From contig NC_092565.1 of the NCBI RefSeq assembly GCF_037975245.1, forward strand, positions 8,530,999 to 8,594,998: a stretch of DNA of 64,000 bases, given 5' to 3'. Shown one piece after another: positions 1 to 17,100 of the stretch (position 1 is the first letter of the stretch; each line of letters opens with the position of its first letter). The DNA is from Apostichopus japonicus. Lineage: Eukaryota; Echinodermata; Holothuroidea; Aspidochirotida; Stichopodidae. The translations under genes and the position numbers were made by a program. Under the pieces are notes generated by a model. It was not told where the DNA came from and ran no database searches. It worked only from the letters and a program-made list of their open reading frames with translations.

Positions 1-852
1 TGCCCGACTACCAAAGTCAAAGTCATGAGTGGCAACTTTTCCGTGCCCTATATATATATATAAATATATACTGCTGAAGAAAGAACTTGGGAGTTCTTGT
101 TTTAATTCCAATCTGTTCGTTCGTAGATCATTGAAATTGATTTCTGAAAGGGTTACATTTATATAGGACAAATGGATTCAATAGTAAGTTGATACCTACC
201 TCCCCCACCCACCCAGGCTTCCCCACCTACCCAGCCCCCCCCCCCCCAAAAAAAGGAAAAAAGATGGGGACAGGGCCACTCATTGACGTAACAAAAATCC
301 AAACATGTTCGGTAGCAGATTATGAAGAGACATTGAAAGTTCCCCAGCATCTTACTCCATAATGATCAAAATTGCACTATGTCACATAAATAAGAAACAA
401 CATTCGATATCATCATTTTCAATATGTCCTTTACTGTTATTCTGTGATACACATGGAAGTGTAATTTTTTGTGAATTTTCTCATGAAATTTTGATGATAC
501 AAGACAAAATATCCAGTATATGTGTGAATGGCTAACAATTGATTCTTATATTGACATTTTTTCCACCGAAACCCCTACTCTACTGAAATTCAAATCCGTT
601 TGGTGTTCACATGAACAATGCAAGTATGGTCATGACCATCAATATTTACCTAGTGGCCGTGAAATACCCCAATCAAGAAATTCATGAGCCTAGTCTTTGA
701 TCTCCTTTTATAATGCATGCTTTCATGATTTATTTTAAGCCGAAACGAGTCTAGATCTACTTCCATGACAAACTTGTTTTACAGCAAAACTTTATATATA
801 TATATTTTTTTAAGTTGAAATTTCGGGTATGGATGCATGGCAATTTTTGACT

Positions 853-949
<97 letters not shown>

Positions 950-1340
950 TCATGATATTCAACATAGCTTGGGAGATCGTAAACGACAGCTTTATCTCTA
1001 AATTGACATTGTGTTATTTTCTGGCTAAACCTTCCATTCCTCTAGACACCGGATCACAATAGATATAGGGTCCATTAATCAGTGTTATTATTGCTCAGTT
1101 TTGTGCCGTTGACTAGTTCACTATAGTCTGTGGGTGCATATTGGTTGTTTGTTGTGTTTGTATTTCTTAAAACTGAAGATTATTGTATTCTTCGCTCACA
1201 AGTATCCGTACAAAATGTTCTTGTTTCCGAGAGTTTAATACGAAAAACATGTGCTAATTTGTTCATGGAAATACATTTGCCTAACCACCCTATGCAATAC
1301 GTTGTTAGTATTGTTGCGAATCCTCTTCATGAGGGAAGCG
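1..1340. other. Intergenic, no gene seen
   Basis: I see no convincing exon here. The stretch has short (TA)n tracts near 49-70 and 791-804, a C-rich run near 200-250 and a large (TA)n block at about 855-943. Open frames reading Tyr-Ile-Tyr-Ile come from the TA repeat. Confidence 0.6.
855..943. repeat. (TA)n microsatellite
   Basis: This is an almost pure TA dinucleotide array, interrupted by a few C bases near 893 and 907. It lies in intergenic DNA. Confidence 0.95.
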
Positions 1341-1348
1341 GTGAGAAT

Positions 1349-2461
1349 CAGGGCCGGATTTAGACATGTGGAGACCCGTGGGCAACCTTCAGTGGTGGAG
1401 GCCCCCCCCTCCAGTGATCGCCGTCCTGGGGGAGGTGTGTAAGGGCAGGGGTATTGGATTTTTTCCAATAATTAAGGGTTCTTGGATGCGAAATGGTGCA
1501 GTATTTTGTGATTTCTGAAGTAAATTTTGTGATTTCTGAAGAATTTTCATTACGGTATGTAGGCCTGTTTGAGATAGGAGGCTAGTATTTTCGTCGACGC
1601 TCGGGCGCTTTATTTCTATTTTTCAGGACGGTTTAGGCAATTTGGGTTTTCTGGAAACTGCAAAATGTTTTCAAAATCAAGGTTAGGGTTATAAGAATAT
1701 CAGGTCAGGGTCCATTATAAGGGGATGTGGAGCATTTTCTTTCATAATCCGACGTCAAAAATGACTAAAGTTATCTAGAAATTGGGTTCTGGAGAAAGGG
1801 GGTGTTGTCCCATTTCCAAGAATTTGATCGGTCTGCATATGCTAATTATCCCGGAAAACCGAAAAAACTCACACCCCGGGCCTAAACTTGCTTTTAGCTG
1901 GACTGGACTAACATGATTCATGACGAACATGTTAATGCCAATTGCCAACTGCCCAGACGCGCACGGGCCTGTGTATGTGTGTGTAGAGGGGGTGAGAAGA
2001 CAGTTGTTTCATCATTGCACATGAAAAGAATCAATTAGCAATACCTGTCTGAAACCTAGCGGGAGGTAATGACAGGCGCACTGTAAGGGTGTACTGAAAT
2101 GTTTCAACCAAAACCATTAACCTAGTTCTAAAGAAAATAGACGTTGAGATTGATGACTTTGGATATTAGGCCAATCATGTTTGTCTGCCGACGTGTGATT
2201 TGCAATAACGGGAAAACAACCACTTAGCTGTTTCTACCATTCACAAAGAGATACAATTAAAATTGAATATGACTTCAAGCGTATGCATGGCGTAAGCCGC
2301 GCGCAGTATGATTTTGATTGATGATATTTGTCAGCCTACATTTAATTTTTTTTCTTCAAATTTCCCCTTATATATATTTTTTTCATGAAGTATGTGGAGG
2401 CCCCTTGTTGTGGAGGCCCGTGGGCAGCTGCCCACGTTGCCCATTGGTAAATCCGGCCCTG
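1349..2461. mobile_element. Non-autonomous hAT-type DNA transposon, 1113 bp
   Basis: The left end reads CAGGGCCGGATTTA and the right end is its exact reverse complement, TAAATCCGGCCCTG. The ends are flanked by a perfect 8-bp direct repeat, GTGAGAAT, at 1341-1348 and 2462-2469. Short CA...TG inverted ends with an 8-bp target duplication are the hallmark of the hAT superfamily. Just inside the ends, related 'gtggaggcccgtgggca' stretches occur on both sides. I see no transposase reading frame, so the copy is non-autonomous. The identical target duplications imply a fairly recent insertion. Confidence 0.88.
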
Positions 2462-2469
2462 GTGAGAAT

Positions 2470-3904
2470 AGCGCTGCTACATTACATTAAAGGTAGAGAA
2501 GCGTTCATAAAAACACATTAGCTACACTTCAAAATCACTGAATATGTTTATACTTCGTAGTCTTCAAGAAGGACCTTTGTAAAGTCGAATGTTCATATGA
2601 GTTGACGTTATGGGACGTGTCCCCTTACGACCTTCCGTGTGTAGAGGTAAAACCCGTATATAAACGTTATTGGAATGACAGGGAGGGGCGCCGGGTTGTG
2701 GGGGGGGGGCTAAGCTTGATACACCGTTACTGTAAGTCTATAAGAGCTCACATGCTCCTAACCTAACAGCAAGCATGTCACAAATGAGGCATTTTAGTAA
2801 TAAACGTAGTGTCACGTGCTTCTGGCACGAGGCCATGACCTGTACGAGGCTATGAGTGTTGGCCATTTTTATATGATAAGCTATATCGGTAACTCGTTAT
2901 TAGAACTACGAGAACTATCGGTAAATCGTTATTAGAACTATGAGATCTAATTTGAGGGCAATTTCTGACACATTCACGTATATAGCTGGAACCTAGTTCC
3001 CTGTTTATCGTATACGTAAATGATTACACAGTTATCAATCAAACATGGCATAGAAAGAAAGAACAGTAACAGCATTGCATAGAGAGAAAAAAAACACATT
3101 AACATGGTAGTTGATTTATAGGCAAACAATGTATTTGTTAGAAACATATGTGCGCAACACTTACAAACTTAAAAACGTCTAAAAAACATATTTCCCTCAC
3201 CTTTACTATACATAAGGAGTATTGCACATACATCGCACACTCATTAAATAGATATCTATATATATCAGCTCAGCCCTGTGGAGAAGTCCACCATCCACTA
3301 TTATTTTAAAATCCCGCGGTTACACGCAATTAAACTGCTATTGTATACAGCCAATGTTGACATTATATTACATATTTACAGCATATACAGAACATTGTTG
3401 AGTTACACAATGGTGTGCAGCCGTACACATTAGCCTATCTTAATATCATGATTATTATAAAGATGGAAAATTATGTAATATCAACTTCAGAAATCAGCTA
3501 TGCGATATTTTCTACAGAAATCATGATTTCATATTTTATCTAAGGCTAATAAAATTAAACTGGAATTGACATGTAATGACATAATAATAGGGTATAGCCA
3601 CCATGCACTAGACTTGAAATTTTGGTTTCCGAAGGCACATACCCCAGCCATGGATATATCCACTGCTAACCGTCTCCATTAACTTCACTCATTTTTTTCA
3701 CTTCCAAAAAGGACTGACAGTGTGATGTAATTAAATCAGACAATGTCGGTAGAGAGGTCCGTTCCAACTACTGCATTATGGAAATATTTCCCGTATCTGC
3801 GTAATTGACCACTTTTATTTTTAATTCTGTCCACTAATGGACAGTATAGCATCCATTCAAGTCATTTTAGGGTTTTGTTTCTGATTTGAGTTTTATTTTT
3901 TATC
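2470..3904. other. Intergenic, no gene seen
   Basis: The stretch is A+T-rich without a convincing exon. It holds a G-run near 2700-2710 and a partial direct repeat ('atcggtaa(c/a)tcgttattagaact') at about 2884-2940. Confidence 0.5.
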
Positions 3905-3912
3905 CCGTTTGT

Positions 3913-4211
3913 CAGGCGCGTAGCCAAGGGGGGGGGGCGAAGGGGGCAGCCGCCCCCCCCCCCCCCTTGAGCAAATTTAAAAATTTTTTTTTTAATGTTT
4001 TTATGATATCGCTAGTATTTTCAAAAGAGAAAATGCTAAAATGCAACTTACAAGGCCTGGGAAGTGCCATTTCCAGCGATCTGGGAGGCATTTACAGCCA
4101 AAATTTTCTTGTACGCTTCGCGCCAACCATGGTGGCGCTCCGCTTAGATAGTTTGCAATGCCGAATCTACAGTTTCGCCCCTCCCTTGACAAATTCCTGG
4201 CTACGCGCCTG
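3913..4211. mobile_element. hAT-type MITE, 299 bp
   Basis: The ends CAGGCGCGTAGCCAAGG and CCTGGCTACGCGCCTG are inverted repeats. They are flanked by a perfect 8-bp duplication, CCGTTTGT, at 3905-3912 and 4212-4219. The interior holds a G-run, a C-run and the block 'aaaattttcttgtacgcttc', which recurs near 44.88 kb and, less exactly, at 53.5 kb. Open frames over it are not genes. It sits just downstream of gene A. Confidence 0.9.
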
Positions 4212-4219
4212 CCGTTTGT

Positions 4220-4860
4220 CCATATATGAAAGCATGGGTTTATATTGTATACCAATGGACGTAGTGTGGACGTAACAATAGATTCCATTCCGGTGACCAT
4301 GTGATTTGGCTTTGTTGACCAAACGGCTGAGTCTCGCAAGATATTGAAAGACGTTGTTAGCCAAACTTGCTTTTTTTTTATTAAATCATTTTGCCTTTCC
4401 TTTTATTTTTTGCTCCTTTTTTTGTTAAAGGGATCGTTTCGTTTAACATTCTTCAATCTAAATGCTTCAAAATATTTCAATCTAAGGCTTCAATCAAAAG
4501 GCTTTACTCTATGACCATTTCAAATGGACAAACATATTAATGATCGTATCATTTTTCCAGAAATTTCATGAACCATAATTTAAAAGAGGTTAAACATTTA
4601 TTTTCAACAGTTGTATGAAGCTGTCAATTAGTATACTCACACAGGGTTGTTCCAATCACTGAGTAATTCACGTTAAACTTTAAAGTTTTCGTATTCAAAC
4701 ACTTAGGTGCAAGTGAACCGTGCAGATAAAAATGTCAATACAAAATGCCAACTGTTAAATTAATAAAGAAACCAGATGAGATTTCCCTTATTGATGATAA
4801 ATAGATAACAAATAAATAAACAAATTATGACATTAAACAAACGGTTGAAATTGCACTCAT
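4220..4860 (-). other. 3' flank of gene A
   Basis: This is A+T-rich sequence downstream of the gene A stop codon. A minus-strand AATAAA lies at 4602-4597, about 260 bp past the stop, and is a plausible polyadenylation signal. No other feature was recognised. Confidence 0.4.
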
Positions 4861-8702
<3,842 letters not shown>

Positions 8703-11700
8703 CTTGACAACTGCTGTTGCATGGAATGGAAGGATAAAGGATAAAAAGTTAAGTTAATGTAAATATTCCAGATCCGCGCTAACAAAATAATAAAAATAAA
8801 TACTATGTCTTCACGAGTAAACGACGCTGTTGACGTTCAAATGTGGAACATTTTCAAAGACACCACCACGTATTTGATCAATACATTATTGTAAGCAACT
8901 ATTCATTTACAACAGTGTCAGAATGATATTGTTCAAACGTTATTGTAACATAGGCCTATGCAGAATATAGTATTCTAGAAGACGGTGTAAAGTTGCGGTA
9001 TTACTGAAATTTGCAGTTTAATGTTCATGATATGTTACGTTTGGAATATGTTTCATTGTGATGACCGCGTCATCGTTACGAACATAGGCATAGACATATG
9101 CATAACATAAGCATATGCAGACTGTACCAATATGGAAGAGGGTGTAAAGTTGCGGTATTACTGACATTTACATTTTAGTGTTCTTGCAATGTTACGTTTC
9201 GGATGTGTTCCATTATGAGTGACGGTGATCATTCAAATGCAGACGCCGCGCAAAGCACAGATCGGGAACATTTTGTCGAGTTCACTATACAAACTGGACT
9301 TTCGAACTTTGCATAGAATTCTGATTACCGTGGCCGTTTGTATACATGTCTGTGCGAAGGGAAGTCATTGGTGTAGTTTGCATGGCATGGAGTCAAGTTT
9401 ACTGCATACACACACAGCATATCTTTACCATGCAGACAACGATAGTATATACCAACAACAATTGAGTAATAACATCATTGTGCAGACTTATGTATTATAG
9501 TTGCTGTATACTTACGATGTATAGGCCTCTGTATAGGTATAGTTAGTCTATATGTGGTTCCAAAAGAATCATTGGCCCAATTTACAAGTAAGAATAGGCC
9601 TACTTATGAAAGGCGATTTGATTTGTCCTATCCTTATTGTCTTTAAGTAATTCATATACATGCAGGGCGATATATAATATTCTTCTCGTTTTTGTGTAAC
9701 GTTACCATGAATACAGGACTAGCATGTATGCATACCTATTATATATCATTTGTCCTTAAGTGTCCCCAACAATATCTATATCATAAAAAAAAAAAGTTGC
9801 TGTGGCAACGGTATATAGAACGATGGCACCCTGATCATGTGTGACGCTATAGTCCTAAATACTCCAAGAACGCACGTTAACTATATGAACTATATGAATG
9901 TTATACCTGGGGAATGATGATACGTGGTATTTATTCTGTTAGGGTTGTTTGTTGTTTTGAAAGGACGCATATATGTATAGTTGTGAGATGTAAGTGTATT
10001 TGTTTCGCAACAACGGTAACATACTATATAACGGAGGATATAATGATATCGTCGGACGGTCAGAACGGGACTCCTGCTGGACTTCTTAATCATCGACAGA
10101 CCCCAAAGAACATCGATTCGCGAAATACATTCCTTTGGTTTCACTTCCAGAATAAGGGGTAAGGTAAAGGACCCACAGGCTGCGCCGCCCGCTGGTCGGG
10201 ACTAACAATAGGCGGCCGTCCTAAGTTGACACCAACTTTGACGACATAACTGTCCATTTGGAAAACTAATTTTAGTCATGTACAATCCATGTGGAGTCGA
10301 TATCAATTAGGCCTAATCCGTGTCCCCCCCCCCTTCCCCTCACTCAGGAAAAGGCAAAAAAAAAACAACAACATATATTTCGATCATTGTAATTAACAAA
10401 AAGAATATGGTTTGGATGTCGAGTGTAAGTGCATGTGGAGCGAAAAGCGGCGAATCAACCACTTTATGTATTCTGAGAGCAGCGTAGAAAATGTATCTAC
10501 ATATAATAAGTATAAAGACGCCTGTATATAACTGACGACCAATATGGGATATGTGTTGCTAGGTAATATGTATAGAGAGTTGACGTATATGACCAACGTG
10601 TCAGTTATCCAGTCAGGATACAGCTGCGACCTATAGTGAGACATTCTACGTGGCACTATCACCATCAGAGGCCATGCTTTCATGGTTTAGTCAATTAGGT
10701 ATTTTATATGGATAAGGTTGTATTTTACATAGACCTACCCGATCTTATTCAGACGTAGTATACTGTACATAATGAAACCATAAGACTCCCCAGCCTTAAT
10801 AAGGCAGTACTTACTACGTATGATAATGAATTCTCATTTCAAACTGTGTAAATCGAGTTTGATTTGCAGATTGAACTAAAACCACTGACGACTCAGGAAT
10901 TATATCTAATGTATTAATTTTGCTATTCGGGTGTTCCAATAGGCTGTATACCTAACTCGACTTGTATTGCGGTGTTGTATAAACGCGTCTGCAGTGTCCA
11001 AATAAGTTGTACTTCATACCACGTATATATATACTTCACTATGAATAAATTAAATTTATCTAATTAAGTTGACCTGGATTACAAAAAGCGTCCGTACCAT
11101 CGACGCATGTGCTTGTGCAATTTAGCTGTAGCTGACACTATTGCTTGTACTTTGGTAACAAACAAGGACTTTGGTGAAGTCCGCATTTAAAATGTGCCAT
11201 TGATTCCAACGGTTACATTGTGGTTTATCTGAACCCTCAAAAAGTTAGGGCTTTGCCAAGAACTTGTCACCTGCCGTTTACAGCCTAGAAGTCAGTCAAC
11301 TCGTCGCTATTGTATGCAAATCACGCCAAGTGATATCAGAAGCTGCCCCTTTTGTTCGTATTCTATAACGAGGAACCCGGCGTTTTACGCGATGAAGGGT
11401 TACAGGCTTAAAGGTCTGTGTAGTTTTCCAAGCAGTTGGTTATGAAGGTAAACAGGCAACATATACTACATCACTATAGCGAGTACAGTTAGCTATATGT
11501 AAACAAACATTTCTAGGAATCTATACATGTAGGACGTGACAAAACAATAGGTAATTGTTTATTCTTTTTTTTTCTTCTCTCAACTCATAGGCTTATTAGT
11601 GTTTGTACATTTAGCACCCGTAAAGCACCTTAATTGAACAACTCTTGTTGGAGTGTCTTTTGTTGGAGTCTGCGCTATATAAGACTAGTTACTATTAGTA

Positions 11701-13641
11701 TCGTTATTATTATTATTAAGTGGTGATAGGCTATATTCATGATAGACTATAACAGTGTAAAACTATTCCGTTATATCAGTGCTATAGTCAAACAGGTATA
11801 TATGCTACTCTACATAGTCATTAGGTTATTTAAAGATTTGACAACGAAAAAACTTAAAACACAAATATATATATCCTGACAGACACAGCCTAATTTTCCT
11901 AACCCACAGTACGGGGATATAATTAACGAAAAGCTTAAGCAGTGTTCGTTAGAGTATGAAACGAATGGCTTTTGTTGTTGTTGTTGTAATAGACGGTTGC
12001 GCAGTTTCTTCTTAAAGTCCACAATCTGCAAATATGTAGACACACAGATACCAGACAGACAAACTTGATTATCTTTCAAATAGCCTATACTTGTTTGTAA
12101 ACATTTTGTTGCTGATGAAGTCTGAAAGCGATTCAACTCACCATTTTGAATGATAGTCACATACTGATCATCGATAGTAAAGTTACTTGGAATGGTCAGA
12201 TATATACCACTGTGCCTGTATGCTTTGGTTAAGCACTCCATGCCAATAAAATTACAGGAACTTTTTTTCTCACGCTACAAACATGCATAGTGAATGACTA
12301 CTAGCATGCCGCCTTGTGTGTATTTCAAACAACAAAGACCTGTTTATTATAGTTGGTTGAGGGTTAAAGTACATTCAGGTTTTATTACCCTGGGCATTTT
12401 CTTTTTTGGAGTGCAAACAGAGTCCTTAAAGAAAGAAAGCTACTAGAAAAAGTTTGGGGAAATTCCAATGTGAGAAGTATAGGTCATGTTTATGAAGGGC
12501 GCCATTACATATATAGCCTACCGTATATTGGACAAACGGGAATCAAAGAAATTATTCGGCCTCGAGTAGTGTTCATTTACAGTCTAGGACGGAATAAACA
12601 AACCATTCTATCATTTGTTTGGAGTAATCAAGGTCTTTAATTTTAATTTCTATACCTGTCATTGGTTGTCAATGATTTCGAATAAATTTAAAAAAAAAAA
12701 AATCTCATTTTAAGGCAAACATAAAGAAATTAAATGAGCCATTATTATAGGTTAGTTGCAGTTTATTTATATAAAGGATATCAAGAATGTAGGAAAATTT
12801 AAGCAAGAATAAATAATGCATAGCTAGTTAATAATTTCAATGGTTTACAAATTTTCATGACGTTTGTACCAACAAATACAGTCTTTTGTTTTTTAAACAA
12901 GTATACCTGATCGGAATTATTCTTATGGCGTTGTTCTAATGGCTACTTCTCATACTATGTATGTACATATACAAACATTAAAATTAAAGAACTATATCAT
13001 TTCTATATATATATATATATATATATATCCTCTCTGCGGAGATACAAACAAAATATCAAAGTCTCACCGAGAATACTTTCTACAATAAATTATTTTTTTT
13101 CTGTAATAAATGTAAACACTATATATATATATATATAATAAATATAAACTGTGGGAAGTTAATAATATCTTAGATTATCAATGAATCAGGGGTAGACAAA
13201 AAATAGTAACTGTATAATTCAGTACAGTCTTATTATCCATGGAATGTTTTCCCATCGGTTCTTCCAGAATGTTTCTGTAAAAACTATCAAAGTTGCATAT
13301 ATAGTTCAAGTTTTAGTAGAAGTTAAAAAAAAAAAAAAAAAAAATTAGTAACCGATAACTCATATCGTGTTATGTCTTAGTATAGTATTCTACCGCAATA
13401 AACCTTTGATCAATTCACCTCGAAACGAAAACTAGAAATTCCTGTATTTTACCATAAACATATTTATCTTCCCGATTTGTAATAAAAAACAGTATAGTTT
13501 TTTTGTGTGTGTGCAATACACAGACATAAATATGAAACAAAAGTACTGTATTCGTAATACAAACAATTACTTCAACGCTGAATAGCTGAGAAGTTTGTTT
13601 GCCTTTTTTCATGTCATTTTCATCTTTTCATTTCTTTTTTT
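8703..13641. other. Intergenic between genes A and B
   Basis: The stretch holds the promoter side of gene A and the 3' side of gene B. It contains a degenerate direct repeat at 8.95-9.25 kb, a C-run at 10324-10333, (TTG)n near 11970-11986, (TA)n at 12999-13028 and 13119-13135, and poly(A) at 13326-13343. A 143-codon minus-strand frame at 12241-11810 shows no domain that I recognise. No third paralogue was found. Confidence 0.5.
8945..9250. repeat. Degenerate direct duplication, about 165-bp period
   Basis: Two diverged copies share 'ggtgtaaagttgcggtattactga' (8981-9005 and 9140-9165), 'atgttacgttt' and 'cattgtgat/cattatgag'. It lies upstream of gene A, in its presumed promoter region. Confidence 0.6.
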
Positions 13642-14034
13642 TTACTCATTTGATTCGCGTCCAGTTTTCTTTTTCCTATTTGCATTTTTACTATTTCTTC
13701 TCATTTCGGCCTTTGCTTCTTTTTGTAGTCTTCTCTCCAGTACTTTCTGGGCTTTCCTTTCAGCTTTCCTCCTCCTCTTTTCCTCTTTCCTGCGCCTCGC
13801 CGCCTCCTTCTTCTTCTTATTTTTGCATTTCTTGTCTTTCTTTGTTTTTCCTCCTTTACCTTTCTCACTACTTTTATTGTTGCTTCGTTCTTCCCTGTTG
13901 CCGCTATCACAGGTTATTATGTCTTCAGTGAGTCGGCGGCTGGGTCTAACTAAAAGCTTTTCGTATGAAACAGTCATCGTACTTAACCAGTTCTGCAGAC
14001 TGACCGCAAGAATCGACTCTGCGCTACAATCATC
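13642..14034 (-). CDS. Gene B exon 5: helix D and Lys/Arg-rich tail
   Basis: The exon encodes 130 residues plus TAA, after a TTTTCAG acceptor. The first 35 residues match gene A exon 5 without gaps. From about exon residue 48 the sequence is dominated by Lys, Arg and Glu, with runs such as [20 protein letters not shown], which is unlike gene A. The Ser/Phe-rich plus-strand frames here are its antisense shadow. Confidence 0.75.
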   Translation of the reverse strand, partial: DDCSAESILAVSLQNWLSTMTVSYEKLLVRPSRRLTEDIITCDSGNREERSNNKSSEKGKGGKTKKDKKCKNKKKKEAARRRKEEKRRRKAERKAQKVLERRLQKEAKAEMRRNSKNANRKKKTGRESNE

Positions 14035-14097
14035 CTGAAAACAAATTAAAAATACGTGTAAAACATCATACATATAACACACACACAGACACACACA

Positions 14098-14184
<87 letters not shown>

Positions 14185-17100
14185 GAAAACGTAATGAGAA
14201 GGACAATCCAGAACAGTGAAAAAACTTTCAGCCTCCAACGGGATCATAGATATATAGATATATATATAGACATATAGATATATATATAGACATATAGATA
14301 TATATATAGACATATAGATATATATAATTAGAAATATATATAATTAGATATATATATATATAGAAATATAGATATATAGATATAAAGATATATCTATAAA
14401 TATCTTTATAGAAATATAGAAATATATAGGCTAAATAATTCTGAATACACACCAGGTCTTTTTTAAATTATCAGATTACGGTAGAAATGGAACCTCAGAC
14501 ATAAACGTGAATCCATGCCAGTTGACCAAGCCACCGCCCGCCTCGCCACCCCCCCCCCCCCACACCTTTTTAGTATGTATTAGGTCGATATTTACGGTTT
14601 GCTGATCGTTCGCTGAGACAAGTGCATGTTCAATTGTAGATTGGCCCGGAAGGAACACCCATGCATGGTTCCTCAACACGGTGAACTAGAACTTTATGGA
14701 TTTTGGATTGATCGATTGATCGATTGATTCTTTGTAGTCAGTGATTTAGTTTGTTATTGGCGTGTATACTACAAGTAGATTTCACATTTAATGGTTATTG
14801 TACAGTGCCTTTAAAGCATGTTAAACATTCACTGGTATGCCCAAACATGTTAATGACGAAAAACGGTAGGCTAACGCCACTGCTATTACGGACTGCGTGC
14901 TAAGGGATCATGCAATATAATTGACCGTTGACCATGGTCAATTCTTTCAGCTTACAAATAAATCCTGATGTTACTGCATGGTTCTCGCCAGACTGTCTTA
15001 GCTCTTTTTACCATTTTTGTGTCTAAGGTCTCAATTTAGTTTTCAGTGATTCATTTATTTACATTCTAGTAAAATTAATTTTGAATATTTCTTGACTTAC
15101 CTCACTATCACATGAAACGCTCAATTTAGTGCTCGCCACTGGAGTGTAAGTCACATTCTGTTGAAGATAAAATATAGTAAACGTAAATTAAACATTAAAA
15201 AGTCAATCAGAAATGTGTTGCCAGTGGCTGCTTATGGCGACAATGAATTAGAACTGGAAGAGTTTGTTCTGTAGCAAAACAATATCTCGTAATCACCCCG
15301 ACCCCCCAAAAAAAGAGGAAACAAGAAAAGTAACGAAATATCCACTACAGTAGCCACCCCCACCCACCCCCCCCCCCCCCGCCCGACAGTACCATACACG
15401 CACAACATTTAATAATCTATGATTTAAGAATGATTGTTTAGATCTGTTCAATTCATCATTTTTTTCCTTTAAAGTTCCAATAGTACTAATTCGTGTCAAT
15501 GAACAACATCAACATGCAGTGAAGAACCTGTCGTGAAAAATAAATTAATAAAAAAAACTAGGACTAATACTGAATACCACTGATTATAATAATACTGATA
15601 AATAGTTACAGTAAAACAACGTGCAATATTCCCTACCTCTCCATTGCAGCTCATATACGGCCAGCTTCTGTTCTGTTGTTGTCGATATGGCGCCATCTGA
15701 TTGAGAAATCACAACATGACCATAATGAATATTCATAGAATGAACATGAGCAGACTTGTGGCGCCAAAACACTTTGTGCCATCCTGTCGGCTGCATGCAT
15801 ACGGTGTTACTCGCAGAACTTGGGAAACAAAAATCATGTACTTTAAATTAAACCTTATACTCTGGATGAAAACTACAAAGAATAAAATCGAGGGCACGCA
15901 CATGTATACCAAATATATTACAGTAATACCGGAGGCACGACGACGGAGAAGAGATGGGTTGTAGGTGGGGCTTCAAAGGGGGTAAATTATAGCCTGGGTT
16001 TACATATGTATAAAATACCATAATTTGACCTTCAGAAGGTCCTCCAGTCCAGTGAGGTAGTGAAGGGGGTGGGGTTCGATGCCGCCTCCCACCCATTCAG
16101 TGCGGTCATCTGCAGGTTTGCGTCACAATGGGCATAATAATCGACACCTCCTAAGTGCTAACCGGTTACAATTACAGTTGACTTGCATGGCGACCAAAAC
16201 CACACAGGTTGTGCCAATCAAGTATACTACCTGTAAATCTATACTACATCTTGAGTATTGGTAATGCTACACTTTAAAAAGTAATGGAAATGAAAATGAG
16301 TTTTCACTAGATGTATACGTTAATATCTCTATATACATGTAAGGATTGTGCTTACCTGTGACTTAAATGTCTTCTCAAACTCCCGTAATGATACGTTTAG
16401 AGACTGAACCAACTCTACGTGTTCTCCGGACGGTTGTGAGGAAGTGTATTCTACAATTAGTTCATAAAACTCATCCAGGTAACCGGTCATTCCTATGATA
16501 TAGTCCAAACACGCAGCCACAGCTGGGCAAAGAGGTTCGTTCTATATAAGAGGGGGAAAACCCATCATGTCAACAAAATGTACAAGTTATCAATCATAAA
16601 TTTGCCAGGTTTGGTGGTCCTACGCAGTTCAGATGCCAACTTTGATGGTGCGATGTTTTCTTGTTCGAGTGTAAGTTATTACTCTATATATTACCACACG
16701 ATAGCCCAGGATAATATCAGTTCTTATTATAGTAACGTATCATTTAAGCAGCGTTCTAGACTGGACTACTGGCTGTCACTTTGCTGTTACTATGGTAACT
16801 GACTCAACTCTTATAAGAAGTAGGACAAATGAAAGTATCAATTCTGTTCAAAACACTCGGTATGTCTCAAACCCACAATTCCCTCCTAAAACTTAACACA
16901 TTACAACAGACCGGTTCAAAATGACCAATTTTTTTTTTCAATTATAAAAAGTACATCCTTGCAGTCAGTTTTAATAGACTGCATAGTTGTATGCATGGCA
17001 ACTTAATTTGGAGTCCACCACCACCTCACCGTCTTATCCCCACATATCCCCACTCCCCCACTCTCCCGTGCATAAAATGTATTCACTTACTTCGTTACGA

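Noticed and set aside
3886-4275. 129-codon plus-strand frame with RFAPTMVALRLDS
   Set aside because: It spans a MITE; the same peptide recurs wherever the element is present.
11810-12241. 143-codon minus-strand frame between genes A and B, considered as a third paralogue
   Set aside because: It lacks a signal peptide and the LREF and WL motifs, and includes a (TTG)n-derived Gln run.
13595-14038. Plus-strand 147-codon Ser/Phe/Leu-rich frame
   Set aside because: It is the antisense shadow of the Lys/Arg-rich exon 5 of gene B, which has a splice acceptor and a paralogue.
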